Positions 7,362-15,362 of a DNA stretch of 58,989 bases are shown here, piece after piece. The position numbers and the translations under genes were made by a program. Each line of letters opens with the position of its first letter. The stretch's first letter is position 1. Under the pieces are notes generated by a model. The model was not told where the DNA came from, made no database searches, and was given only the letters and a program-made list of their open reading frames with translations. Source of the stretch: Oleiharenicola sp. (GTDB lineage Bacteria; Verrucomicrobiota; Verrucomicrobiia; Opitutales; Opitutaceae); NCBI GenBank assembly GCA_025363455.1, contig JANYDW010000020.1, positions 1 through 58,989 on the forward strand, given 5' to 3'.

Positions 7362-8716
7362 TAAAAATCCTGCAGCTTCCCTTCGCCGGCGCCGCGCGTG
7401 GGCTCGAGTCGCTCCAGCACCTCGCCAAGCAGATAGATCGAGCCAGTCACGACCACGGTGTCGCCGGCTTCGCCGAGCGTGCAGGTGGTGGCGTCGGGGA
7501 AAATGCGCTCCAGCGAGCTGACACGCGCGAGCGACCGCGCCTCCGCCGGCACCATCGCCCGCATCGTTTCGGCCGGCGTCGCCCGCGCCTGCTGCGGCGT
7601 GACGAGGTGCAGTTCCCGGGCGTATTTCAGCACAACCTCGAGCAAGGCGCGGGCGCGAAACTCACCGAGCGCCCCGGCGACGATGACGGGCTTTCGTCCG
7701 GTTTCGGTAACGAGTCGCTGCAAGCTGCCTGCCAGGACCTGCGCGCCCTCCGGATTGTGCGATGCGTCGAGAATCACGTTGCGACCACCGACCGATAAAC
7801 GCTGCCAGCGTCCGGGCCAGGTGACGTGCATCAATCCACGCGCAATGTCCCCATCAGCAGGTGGAACCCGGCCTCTGGACGGGTTTAGAACGCGTCCAGA
7901 GGCCGGGTTCCACCTCTTTGCAAACACCCGCACCACCAGCACCGCCGTCGCAGCGTTCCAGCGCTGATAGTCGCCCTCGAGATTGGTCATGGGATACTGC
8001 CCGATCCCCTCGCCAAATTCTTCGCGCACGGAATGAACCGGCGCCGCGTTGGCCGCAGCCACCTCGCGGATCACCCGCTCCGCCCCGGCGGGCATCCGGC
8101 CGATGACGACAGGACGGCCGGGCTTGATGATACCCGCCTTCTCGCGGGCGATGAGTTCCACCGTGTCGCCCAGCTCGGCGCAGTGGTCCAGACCGATCGA
8201 CGTGATCACGCTGATCTCCGGCTGGACGACGTTGGTGGCGTCAAGTCGGCCACCCATTCCCACCTCGATCATGGCCACATCCACGCCACGACGCTGGAAC
8301 TGCAGAAACGCCATTGCCGTCATGAATTCGAAGAAGGTGGCGTGTTCATCCGCGGCGTTTTCCGCCGCCCGCGCGGCGACCGGCTGCAGTTCCTGGGTGT
8401 AAGCGACGATTTCCGTTTCGGTCAGCAACTGCCGGTCCACCTGCACGCGCTCACCCAATTTGACGAGATGGGGCGACGTGTAGAGCCCGGTGCGACGGCC
8501 CGTCGTACGGAAGATCGATTCCAGCATGGCCGACACCGAACCTTTGCCATTGGTCCCGGCCAGATGGATGACCGGGTAGGTCCGCTCCGGATGTCCGAGC
8601 GCCTCGGCCAGCCGCCGCATGCGATCGATGCCGAATTTTACCCCGCCAGCCTTCAGCGCGTAGAGATATTCCTTGGTCGCAGCGTAGTCGGAGAGAGAGA
8701 TGGTCCCGGATTTCAT
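7361..8716 (-). CDS. folC: Bifunctional folylpolyglutamate/dihydrofolate synthase
   Basis: 451 residues. The enzyme adds glutamate to folates (and to dihydropteroate in bacteria) using ATP. Visible motifs are HLAGTNGKGSVSAML (P-loop), TGLYTSPHLV, IEVGMGGRLDATN and VILDASHNPEGA, all characteristic of FolC. Around residues 268-285 the protein carries a run rich in Pro, Arg and Gly (NPASGRVLNPSRGRVPP) that is encoded by a perfect palindrome and appears to be an in-frame repeat insertion. It falls in the link between the N-terminal ATPase and C-terminal domains, so the enzyme may still work. It follows accD after 126 bases occupied by a palindrome. Confidence 0.95.
   Translation of the reverse strand: MKSGTISLSDYAATKEYLYALKAGGVKFGIDRMRRLAEALGHPERTYPVIHLAGTNGKGSVSAMLESIFRTTGRRTGLYTSPHLVKLGERVQVDRQLLTETEIVAYTQELQPVAARAAENAADEHATFFEFMTAMAFLQFQRRGVDVAMIEVGMGGRLDATNVVQPEISVITSIGLDHCAELGDTVELIAREKAGIIKPGRPVVIGRMPAGAERVIREVAAANAAPVHSVREEFGEGIGQYPMTNLEGDYQRWNAATAVLVVRVFAKRWNPASGRVLNPSRGRVPPADGDIARGLMHVTWPGRWQRLSVGGRNVILDASHNPEGAQVLAGSLQRLVTETGRKPVIVAGALGEFRARALLEVVLKYARELHLVTPQQARATPAETMRAMVPAEARSLARVSSLERIFPDATTCTLGEAGDTVVVTGSIYLLGEVLERLEPTRGAGEGKLQDF
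7859..7915. repeat. Perfect 23-bp palindrome inside folC
   Basis: The arms 7859-7881 and 7893-7915 are exact inverted copies (core GGAACCCGGCCTCTGGACG) around an 11-base loop. The 57 bases are a multiple of three and keep the folC frame open. Confidence 0.95.
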
Positions 8717-8734
8717 GAATCAATTCCCCTCCCC

Positions 8735-8820
8735 GTCATTCTGATCCCGCGTCCGCGGGAGAAGAATCCAAGAGATATTGGGCGCATCGACCTTGGATCC
8801 TTCGCTCCTCTCAGGATGAC
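8735..8820. repeat. GTCATTCTGA...CAGGATGAC palindrome
   Basis: It opens GTCATTCTGATCCCGCG and closes GGATCCTTCGCT...CAGGATGAC. It is one of at least six such elements in the window and fills the accD-folC gap. Confidence 0.8.
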
Positions 8821-8842
8821 GAACGGGGGAAATGCCTTGCCC

Positions 8843-9760
8843 TCACGCGCTGGCGACCGCGGTTGCCGGCATTGCCGATGGGAACGGTGAAGCGGTCGCC
8901 ACTTTGTGTGCGATAAATTTGTGGGTATACAGCGCCTGCAGGATGCTCGTAAGGCGGTCCTTCATCTCCAGCCGGCTGACAATCTGGTCGAGCAGTCCGT
9001 GCTTGAGCAGGAATTCCGCCGTCTGGAAGCCCGCCGGCAGGGTCTGCTTGGTGGTTTCCTTGATGACCCGGGCCCCGGCAAAGCCGATAAGCGCGCCCGG
9101 CTCGGCGAGGATCACGTCGCCCAAGGTGGCAAAGCTGGCACTCACCCCGCCGGTCGTCGGGTAGGTCAGGATGGAAATGAAGGGCAATTTCGCCTCGGCC
9201 AGCCGGCCCAGCGCGGCGCTGGTCTTGGCCATCTGCATCAGGCTGAAAATGCCCTCCTGCATGCGCGCGCCCGCCGAGGCGCTGACAATGATGCATGGAA
9301 TCTTTTTCTTGAGTGCGCGTTCGATGGCACGGGTGATTTTCTCGCCGACCGCCGCGCCCATGGCGCCGCCGCAAAAACGAAAATCCATCACCGCCAGCGA
9401 TACCGCAACGCCGTTGATCCGGCCCATGCCGCAAATGACCGCCTCGGGCAAGCCGCTCTCCTTCTCATATTTTTTGAGGCGGTCGGGGTAGGTCGCCGAA
9501 TCGACGAATTTGAGCGGGTCGGTTGATTTCACGCCGGCGTCGAACTCCTCGAAGCTCCCTTCGTCCGTCATGGCTTTGATGCGCTCGCGGGAACCGATCG
9601 GGAAATGGTAGCCGCTCTTCGGCACGACCATGAGGTTGGCCTCCAGGTCCTTGGTGAAGACGATCTCGTCCGAGATCGGACACTTGGTCCACAACCCCTC
9701 GGGGATGCTTTTCTTCTTTTTGGTGGAAGCAGATAGCTTGGGTTTGGAAAAATGAGCCAT
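8843..9760 (-). CDS. accD: Acetyl-CoA carboxylase carboxyltransferase, beta subunit
   Basis: 305 residues. AccD pairs with AccA to move the carboxyl group from biotin to acetyl-CoA, the first step of fatty-acid synthesis. The crotonase-fold region is well kept: [51 protein letters not shown] and [14 protein letters not shown]. The N-terminal zinc ribbon, usually four Cys in two CxxC pairs, is degenerate: WTKCPISDE keeps one Cys and VVPKSGYHF has none. It starts 12 bases after the ComF gene ends, so they are probably co-transcribed. No accA lies in the window. Confidence 0.96.
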   Translation of the reverse strand: MAHFSKPKLSASTKKKKSIPEGLWTKCPISDEIVFTKDLEANLMVVPKSGYHFPIGSRERIKAMTDEGSFEEFDAGVKSTDPLKFVDSATYPDRLKKYEKESGLPEAVICGMGRINGVAVSLAVMDFRFCGGAMGAAVGEKITRAIERALKKKIPCIIVSASAGARMQEGIFSLMQMAKTSAALGRLAEAKLPFISILTYPTTGGVSASFATLGDVILAEPGALIGFAGARVIKETTKQTLPAGFQTAEFLLKHGLLDQIVSRLEMKDRLTSILQALYTHKFIAHKVATASPFPSAMPATAVASA

Positions 9761-9772
9761 AGCGAGAGGGTT

Positions 9773-10507
9773 TCAGCCGTGCCCGAAGGTGACGACGTCG
9801 AGAATTAACGCCCCGGCGTGTCGCAGCACGGTTGCGCAGGAATTGAGTGTGGAGCCCGTTGTAAAAACATCATCGACCAGGACGTAACGCAGGGCCGGAT
9901 TAATGGTGGCGCCCTTGGCCAAAGCAAAGGCATTTTTCAGGTTCTCCCGCCGCGTCTCGCGGTCATGGCGCGTCTGCGATTCGGTATCGATCACCCGGAC
10001 GAGCAATTCCCGCACTTCTACCTGCCCGTCTACGGCTTGTGCGCAGCAGTCAGCCAGCAAGCGGCACTGGTTGAAACTTCTGGCCCGCTCCTTTTGGGGA
10101 TGCAGTGGCACGGGCACCAGCACCGCCCCGCGCAGATAATCCGCAAACCCCGGGACCTCCCTCATGATCGTGGTGATGTCCTCCAGCACGTGAAGACCCT
10201 TGCGGTATTTCAGGGCGTGGATGAGCGAACGTCCCGGCCCATGCAGCAGAATCGCCGTCTTCCCCTCGCCGAATTTCGGCTCAAGCGTCTCACAATGCTG
10301 ACACAGGCGGTTTTCCGCCATCTCGCCGAAATAGGGATGCCCGCAGGTCGTGCAATGCGGGGCCCGCACGAGGTGCAGCAGCTTTTCACATCGGACGCAC
10401 AGATGTCGGAAACGTCCGCCCTCGACCAACCCGGCGCAATGCACGCAACTCCGCGGAAACACCACGTCGAGCCGGTCGCGCCAGAGATGTTGGAGCGTGG
10501 GGTTCAT
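9773..10507 (-). CDS. ComF family phosphoribosyltransferase-like protein
   Basis: 244 residues. The N-terminal region carries paired Cys motifs (CVHC, CVRC, CTTC, CQHC), the zinc-binding part of ComF proteins. The C-terminal half is a type I phosphoribosyltransferase fold with the PRPP-binding signature YVLVDDVFTTGSTLNSCA. RSFNQCRLLA and SQTRHDRETRRENLKNAF are family motifs. ComF is needed for DNA uptake in competent bacteria, but homologues exist widely and the reaction is not settled. Twelve bases separate it from accD. Confidence 0.9.
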   Translation of the reverse strand: MNPTLQHLWRDRLDVVFPRSCVHCAGLVEGGRFRHLCVRCEKLLHLVRAPHCTTCGHPYFGEMAENRLCQHCETLEPKFGEGKTAILLHGPGRSLIHALKYRKGLHVLEDITTIMREVPGFADYLRGAVLVPVPLHPQKERARSFNQCRLLADCCAQAVDGQVEVRELLVRVIDTESQTRHDRETRRENLKNAFALAKGATINPALRYVLVDDVFTTGSTLNSCATVLRHAGALILDVVTFGHG

Positions 10508-10511
10508 GGCT

Positions 10512-10586
10512 TGTCATCGCGAGACTGGCAAAGCCGGGCGTGGCGATCCAGCTGGATTGCTTCGTCGCTGCGCTCCTCGCAATGAC
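10512..10586. repeat. GTCATCGCGAG...CGCAATGAC palindrome
   Basis: It opens GTCATCGCGAGACTGGC and closes GCGCTCCTCGCAATGAC, with an internal GGCGATCCAGCTGGATTGC palindrome. It fills the gap between truA and the ComF gene and belongs to the same family as 4758-4874. Confidence 0.75.
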
Positions 10587-10601
10587 GGAATCGGGAAGTC
10601 A

Positions 10602-11378
10602 TCAGTAAATCACCTTCACCAGGAACAGCCCCTGCGGCGGAGCCGTCACCACGGTCGGGATGCGGCGGCGGGTCTTGAGCAAGACCGCAAGTTCGGCGGA
10701 CTTGAGCTTGCCGAGGCCGACGCTGACCAGCGCGCCGGTCAGGCTGCGCACCATCTTGTAGAGAAACCCGTCGGCCTCGAAGGTGAAAACCACCTTCCGG
10801 CCGGTCCGCCTGACGTCGAGCCGCCGCAAGTCGCGCACCGTGGTCGCGTAGGTCCGGTCATTCTCACCCGAGAAAGCCCAGAAGTCGTGCTTGCCGCGCA
10901 GGATTTTCGCCGCCGACTGCACCGCCGGCCAGTCCAGCTCGCGGTTGAGCGGCCAGCAGAAGTTGCGCGTGAACGGGTCGGCTTCGCCCAAGTCCAAGTG
11001 GTAGCGGTAGATTTTCCCCTGGGCGTCGAACCGTGCGTGAAAGCCCGGCCGGCCGCGGCGCACGGCCTTCAATTGAATCGAGCGCGGCAGGCCGGTCTGG
11101 ATCGCGAGCCGCAGCTTCTCCCCGCCGTGGGTCCACGTCGCGTCGAAATGAAACACCTGCGCCCGGGCGTGCACCCCCGAGTCCGTGCGGCCGCTCCCCT
11201 CTATCCGGATCTGGCGGCCGAAGATCTTTCTCAGCCGTTTCTCCACCAGGTCCTGGATGGTGTTGCCGCCTTCCTGGCTCTGCCAGCCGTTGAAGCTGCC
11301 GCCATCGTAGGCGATGACGCATTTCCAACGGGTGACCTTGAGTTCTGTCTTTTTAACCACGGATTTCACGGATGACAC
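10602..11378 (-). CDS. truA: tRNA pseudouridine(38-40) synthase TruA
   Basis: 258 residues. TruA makes pseudouridine at positions 38-40 of the tRNA anticodon arm. The catalytic Asp66 is in GSGRTDSGVHARAQVFHF, and VIAYDGGSFNGWQ, YRYHL and FLYKMVRSLTGALV are family motifs. There is no ATG: the frame opens with GTG at 11378, and the other possible GTG starts at 11369 and 11360 all lie in the CACGGAT-word repeat upstream. The first ten residues (MSSVKSVVKK) are therefore repeat-derived whichever start is used. It is followed by the ComF gene 94 bases on. Confidence 0.93.
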   Translation of the reverse strand: MSSVKSVVKKTELKVTRWKCVIAYDGGSFNGWQSQEGGNTIQDLVEKRLRKIFGRQIRIEGSGRTDSGVHARAQVFHFDATWTHGGEKLRLAIQTGLPRSIQLKAVRRGRPGFHARFDAQGKIYRYHLDLGEADPFTRNFCWPLNRELDWPAVQSAAKILRGKHDFWAFSGENDRTYATTVRDLRRLDVRRTGRKVVFTFEADGFLYKMVRSLTGALVSVGLGKLKSAELAVLLKTRRRIPTVVTAPPQGLFLVKVIY

Positions 11379-11488
11379 GGATCCAAGACCAAGCGGAAAC
11401 CAGACCCAAACCTTTTTAACCGCTAATTGGCGCTAATTTTCGCTAATGGTCTTCTCCCGAATTAGCGTTCATTAGCGCCAATTAGCGG
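11354..11488. repeat. CACGGAT words plus CGCTAAT-word palindrome
   Basis: 11354-11388 reads TTAACCACGGATTTCACGGA and on to GACACGGAT. The palindrome 11420-11447/11461-11488 has CCGCTAATTGGCGCTAAT on the left and ATTAGCGCCAATTAGCGG on the right. Its right end overlaps the last codons of ruvX and its left part overlaps the start of truA. Confidence 0.85.
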
Positions 11489-11916
11489 CTGTCCTCCGAT
11501 AGTTGCGGCGGGAATTTCTGGTCAAGGTAGTCCTGCAGGATCAAACATGCGGCGCGCGAGTCGATCAGCCCGGAATCGCGCACACCGCGTCGGTCCTTCT
11601 TTGGAATCGAGGACTCTGCCTCGGAGCTGGTCAGCGTCTCGTCCACCAGATGCACCGGCAGGCCAAACTTTGCCCTCAGCTTCACCGCAAACGCATCCAC
11701 CTCCTTCGCCTTGAAACCCACCGAACCGTCCATGTTGTAGGGATAGCCGAGGACGAGGTCGGTGATGCGACGCTGCTTGATGACCTCGCCGAGCTTTTGC
11801 CAACGCGCGGCCTCGTCGGTGTCAACCAGCGCGGGCAGCGGCGTGGCCACCCCGATCTCGTCGCCGTGGGCGAGACCGACCCGCTTGGTGCCATAGTCAA
11901 TGCCGAGGCAGTGCAT
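11482..11916 (-). CDS. ruvX: RuvX/YqgF family Holliday junction resolvase-like protein
   Basis: 144 residues, the normal length. The RNase H-like fold shows GIDYGTKRVGLA with the first catalytic Asp, LVLGYPYNMDGSVG, LVDETLTSSEAE with a catalytic Glu, and DSRAACLILQDYLD with the last Asp. The family is linked to pre-16S rRNA maturation and to Holliday junction cleavage. Its last three codons overlap the CGCTAAT repeat. Confidence 0.93.
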   Translation of the reverse strand: MHCLGIDYGTKRVGLAHGDEIGVATPLPALVDTDEAARWQKLGEVIKQRRITDLVLGYPYNMDGSVGFKAKEVDAFAVKLRAKFGLPVHLVDETLTSSEAESSIPKKDRRGVRDSGLIDSRAACLILQDYLDQKFPPQLSEDSR

Positions 11917-11925
11917 GGCTCAGGA

Positions 11926-11991
11926 TGTAGGGCGGGATCGCTGATCCCGCCTTGCCTCACCAAGTGGCGGGATCAGCGATCCCGCCCTACA
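11926..11991. repeat. Perfect 26-bp GTAG...CTAC palindrome (REPIN-like)
   Basis: The arms 11926-11951 and 11966-11991 are exact inverted copies: TGTAGGGCGGGATCGCTGAT... and ...ATCAGCGATCCCGCCCTACA, with a 14-base spacer. Each arm also folds on itself (GGCGGGATCGCTGATCCCGCC). It separates manC and ruvX. Confidence 0.95.
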
Positions 11992-12012
11992 ATTGCCTCG
12001 GGCAATCATGGT

Positions 12013-13104
12013 TCACAAAAACTTCTTCTTCGCCGGATCGTCCGCCAAACGCTTGAGCAGCGCCTTGATCTCCTGCGCCTTGTCCTTGGGGACGACCAGC
12101 GTTGCCGTCGGTGTGTGCACCACCACCAGGTCATTCGCGCCGACCACGGCGGTCAGATGGCCGTCGTCGCTGACGACAATGTTGCCCGAGCCGTTCTCCA
12201 CCATGGCCAGGCCGCGGAGGACGTTGCCGGCGGCGTCGGGGGTGAAATGCTTGGCGATGGCCGGCCACGCGCCGACATCGTCCCAGTCAAAGGTTGCGGG
12301 CACGACCACGACATTGGTGGATTTCTCCATCAAGGCGTAGTCCACGGAGATTTTCTGCAGCGTTGGGTAAATCTCGGGCAGCGCCTTCGACCAGCCACCG
12401 GCCGCCTTAACCGCGGCGGCCTCCATCTTCGCCAGGCCGGCGTAGAGCTCCGGCGCGTGGGCCTTGAATGCGGCCTCCACGACCGGCACCCGCCAGACGA
12501 ACATGCCGGCATTCCAGAAGTACCGCCCCGAGGCGAGATACCCTTTGGCCGTCTCCCCATCGGGCTTCTCGACAAAGCGTTTCACCGTCATGACAGGCCG
12601 GCCGGCGATCGTCTTCCAGGGCCCGGCCTGCTCGATGTAACCAAAGCCGGTTTCGGGTGCGGTCGGCTTGATGCCGAGGGTCACAAGCACGTCCGCCGAC
12701 TCGGCGGCCTCGAAGGCGACGGTCAGGAGCTGCCGGTATTCGACGGTATCGTGGATGACGTGGTCGGCCGGCAGCATGGCCAGGGCCGCGTTCGGGCTGC
12801 GTTCCTTGACCAGGAGCATCGCCAGGCCCGTCGCCGCGGCCGTGTCGCGACCCATCGGCTCAGCCACCACGTTGCCCGCCGGCAGACCGGGACTGGCGGT
12901 GCGGCAGCCGTCGAGCTGCGCCTGCGTGGTCAGGACAAAAATGTTTTCCCGGGGCACGACCCCGGCCACACGGTCCACGGTCTGGGCCAGCATGGTCTTG
13001 TCGCCGACGATGGGCAGCAGGTGCTTGGGGGTGGCAGCGCAGCTCTGCGGCCAGAACCGCTCGCCGCGGCCACCAGCCATGATGACTACAAATCGGTCAG
13101 GCAT
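12013..13104 (-). CDS. manC: Mannose-1-phosphate guanylyltransferase
   Basis: 363 residues from ATG 13104; the open frame continues upstream but only as the shadow of the rhodanese gene. The enzyme makes GDP-mannose from GTP and mannose 1-phosphate. The nucleotide-binding signature MAGGRGERFWPQS stands at the N-terminus, followed by PKHLLPIVGDKTMLAQTV, LPADHVI, FVEKPD, YFWNAGMFVW and FDWDDVGAWPAI, all typical of the family. It lacks the C-terminal isomerase domain of bifunctional ManC/AlgA proteins. GDP-mannose could feed the nucleotide-sugar enzymes encoded further left. Confidence 0.92.
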   Translation of the reverse strand: MPDRFVVIMAGGRGERFWPQSCAATPKHLLPIVGDKTMLAQTVDRVAGVVPRENIFVLTTQAQLDGCRTASPGLPAGNVVAEPMGRDTAAATGLAMLLVKERSPNAALAMLPADHVIHDTVEYRQLLTVAFEAAESADVLVTLGIKPTAPETGFGYIEQAGPWKTIAGRPVMTVKRFVEKPDGETAKGYLASGRYFWNAGMFVWRVPVVEAAFKAHAPELYAGLAKMEAAAVKAAGGWSKALPEIYPTLQKISVDYALMEKSTNVVVVPATFDWDDVGAWPAIAKHFTPDAAGNVLRGLAMVENGSGNIVVSDDGHLTAVVGANDLVVVHTPTATLVVPKDKAQEIKALLKRLADDPAKKKFL

Positions 13105-13204
13105 ACGACTTATAGGACCTACAGGGCCTGTGGGGTTCAAGCCCTGATCCACGGTTAACTTTATTGCCAAAGGGCACCGTTGGCCTTGGCTCCCCACCAC
13201 ACCC

Positions 13205-13525
13205 ATGGAAACACCTCTTGAAGTCGATGTCGCCACCGCCGCCCAACTTTTGCGCGAGGGGGCCCTGATGCTCGACGTCCGGGAGGCCTTCGAGGTCGCG
13301 ACCTGTGCCATCGCCGGGAGCCAACACTTGCCGATGCGCCAGGTGCCGGAAAACCTGCCCGACCTGCCTCGCGACCGGCTGATTCTCGTCCTTTGCGCTG
13401 TCGGCGCCCGCAGCCTGCGGGTCACCCAATTCCTCCGGGCCAACGGTTTCGAGCGGGTCAGCAACGTGGCAGGCGGCATCGTTGCTTGGGCGGAGCAGAT
13501 CGACCCTTCCCTGGCGCGGTATTGA
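13205..13525 (+). CDS. Single-domain rhodanese-like sulfurtransferase
   Basis: 106 residues, one rhodanese domain. The active-site loop is LVLCAVGARS with Cys64 as the persulfide carrier, and LMLDVREAFEVATCAIAGSQ and NVAGGIVAWAEQID are family motifs. Such proteins accept sulfane sulfur in the cytoplasm; the partner cannot be named. It is divergent from manC, with 100 bases between the starts that must hold both promoters. Confidence 0.9.
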   Translation: METPLEVDVATAAQLLREGALMLDVREAFEVATCAIAGSQHLPMRQVPENLPDLPRDRLILVLCAVGARSLRVTQFLRANGFERVSNVAGGIVAWAEQIDPSLARY

Positions 13526-13551
13526 AGGCTCAGGCCCATGCCTTTTGTAGG

Positions 13552-13600
13552 TCGGGCTTTACGCCCGACGGAGGAGGCCCGCGTCGGGCGTAAAGCCCGA
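13552..13600. repeat. GTAGGTCGGGC palindrome after the rhodanese gene
   Basis: The arms TCGGGCTTTACGCCCGAC (13552-13569) and GTCGGGCGTAAAGCCCGA (13583-13600) are exact inverted copies. It begins with GTAGG like the other REPIN-like elements. Confidence 0.85.
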
Positions 13601-13676
13601 TCTGACCCAACACAGACCCGCGCTTGACTCCCCCACCGACCTTCGGGCACAAGTCTCCTTTCACCACCAACAATCC

Positions 13677-13781
13677 ATGGGTCAACAACTCAACAAGCAC
13701 ATCAAGAAGAAACGCCGCGTCGCTTATCACAAGCGCCGCAATGCCCGCCTCAAGGCCGCCATGTCCAAGGCCAAGAAGTAA
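13677..13781 (+). CDS. Very small basic protein, 34 residues
   Basis: An ATG-to-TAA frame of 34 codons. The product begins MGQQLNKHIKKKRRVAYHKR and ends LKAAMSKAKK. It has 14 Lys/Arg residues, two His and no acidic residue, and should form one amphipathic helix. The codons are those of the neighbouring genes (AAG, CGC, GCC), and a terminator-like hairpin follows 28 bases later, which supports a real gene. The composition resembles small ribosomal or nucleoid-binding proteins; I have the impression that similar 30-40 residue proteins occur in other Verrucomicrobia, but no function is claimed. Confidence 0.65.
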   Translation: MGQQLNKHIKKKRRVAYHKRRNARLKAAMSKAKK

Positions 13782-13809
13782 GCGTCAGCCCTTCAGCCGG
13801 CTACTGTAG

Positions 13810-13833
13810 CGGCGGTCTATGACCGCCGTTTTC
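13810..13833 (+). terminator. Rho-independent terminator-like hairpin
   Basis: The stem CGGCGGTC-TAT-GACCGCCG is followed by TTTTC, 28 bases after the stop of the small basic protein gene. It also begins with GTAGCGGCGGT like some palindromic repeats, so it may have been recruited from one. Confidence 0.65.
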
Positions 13834-13909
13834 ATTTGGCAGGCCCGGCGGTCATCAGCCTTCGCCGAGCCTACGGCCCGACCAGCAGACCGCGGTTACA
13901 GTTTCACGC

Positions 13910-15334
13910 ATGATCAAAGTCAGCCTCATCTCCCTCGGTTGCGCCAAGAACCTCGTCGATAGCGAGATCATGATCGGCCATCTGCACCAGGCGGGCATGA
14001 CCGTAATCCCCGAGGCCGAGAAGGCCGACGTCGTCATCGTCAACACGTGCTCGTTCATCGACTCGTCCAAGGAAGAGTCGATCGGCCACATCCTCGAGGT
14101 GCACCAGAACAAGGGGATGAAGAAGCGCCGCAAGGAGCAGAAGCTCATCGTCGCCGGCTGCATGAGCCAGCGCTTCTCCAAGGACCTCAAGACGGAGCTG
14201 CACGACGAGGTGGACGCCTTCATCGGCCTCGACCAGGTGACCAAGGTCGCTCCCATCATCGAGGAGATCTTCGCCCGGGAGCGCGGCAAGAACGCCGCCA
14301 AGGAAGCGCCGGTCGTTTTCATCGAGGGGAAATCCACCTTCATCCCGGACTACGACACGCCGCGCTTCCGGCTCACGCCGAAACATTTCGCCTACATCAA
14401 GATCGCCGAGGGCTGCAACCATCCCTGCACTTTCTGCATCATCCCGCAAATCCGCGGCCGCCATCGCAGCCGCACAGTCGAGAGCGTCGTCGCCGAGGCC
14501 CGCCAGTTGGTCAAGGAAGGGGTCAAAGAACTGAACCTCATCTCGCAGGACACGACCTTCTTCGGCATGGACACCTGGGAGCAACGCCCGAACCCGCGCA
14601 CGCCGGTCGACTCCTCCCGCGGCACCGCGCTCACCACTCTCCTCCGCGAGCTCAACGCCATCGAGGGGGATTTCTGGATCCGCCTGCTCTACACGCACCC
14701 GGCCCACTGGAGTGACGAGCTCATCAAGACCATCGCCGAGTGCCCGAAGGTCGCCCGCTACATCGACATCCCGCTCCAGCACATCAGCGACAACATGCTC
14801 GAGCGCATGCAACGCGAGACGAGTGGCGACTACATCCGCGACCTCATCAAGCGCATCCGCGCCGGCATCCCCGGCATCGCCGTCCGCACTACTTTCATCG
14901 TCGGCTTCCCGGGCGAGACCGAGGCTGACGTCGACGAACTCTGCCAATTCATCGACGAGACGAAGTTCGAGCGCCTCGGCGTGTTCCGCTACTCCCAGGA
15001 AGAAGGCACCCGCGGCGCCAAGATGCCCGACCAAATTTCCGCCAAGGTGAAGGAAGCCCGCTGGCACAAGCTCATGGCGCTGCAACAACGCATCGCCTCT
15101 GAGGTTTCCAAGTCCCACGTCGGCCAGACGCTCAAGGTCCTCGTCGAGGAACCTGGCGTCGCCCGCGGCGAAGCCGATGCCCCCGACATCGACGGCCGCG
15201 TCTACGTGCCTCGCGAGCTACCGGTCAGTGAATTCGTCGAGGTGAAGATCACGGGGTTCCAGGACTACGACCTACTCGCCTTGCCCAAGGGCCAGAAGCC
15301 CGCCGAGTTCAAGGTCGCCAAGCAGGCGCAGTAA
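13910..15334 (+). CDS. rimO: Ribosomal protein S12 methylthiotransferase RimO
   Basis: 474 residues. RimO adds a methylthio group to an Asp of ribosomal protein S12. The N-terminal UPF0004 domain has its three cluster-binding Cys: C11 in SLGCAKNLVD, C47 in VNTCSF and C81 in VAGCMSQR. The radical-SAM motif CNHPCTFC has C169, C173 and C176. IRGRHRSR, TFIVGFPGET and a C-terminal TRAM domain (VEEPGVARGEAD...DGRVYV) complete it. SLGCAKNLVDSE distinguishes RimO from MiaB. It is slightly longer than usual because of a spacer near residues 220-235. The protease operon converges on its end. Confidence 0.96.
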   Translation: MIKVSLISLGCAKNLVDSEIMIGHLHQAGMTVIPEAEKADVVIVNTCSFIDSSKEESIGHILEVHQNKGMKKRRKEQKLIVAGCMSQRFSKDLKTELHDEVDAFIGLDQVTKVAPIIEEIFARERGKNAAKEAPVVFIEGKSTFIPDYDTPRFRLTPKHFAYIKIAEGCNHPCTFCIIPQIRGRHRSRTVESVVAEARQLVKEGVKELNLISQDTTFFGMDTWEQRPNPRTPVDSSRGTALTTLLRELNAIEGDFWIRLLYTHPAHWSDELIKTIAECPKVARYIDIPLQHISDNMLERMQRETSGDYIRDLIKRIRAGIPGIAVRTTFIVGFPGETEADVDELCQFIDETKFERLGVFRYSQEEGTRGAKMPDQISAKVKEARWHKLMALQQRIASEVSKSHVGQTLKVLVEEPGVARGEADAPDIDGRVYVPRELPVSEFVEVKITGFQDYDLLALPKGQKPAEFKVAKQAQ

Positions 15335-15362
15335 ACGTGGCGAATCCAACCCGGCCACACGG

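Noticed and set aside
13904..15118. A 404-codon open frame opposite rimO
   Set aside because: Rich in Leu, Asp, Gly and Ala with no motif; rimO on the plus strand is certain.
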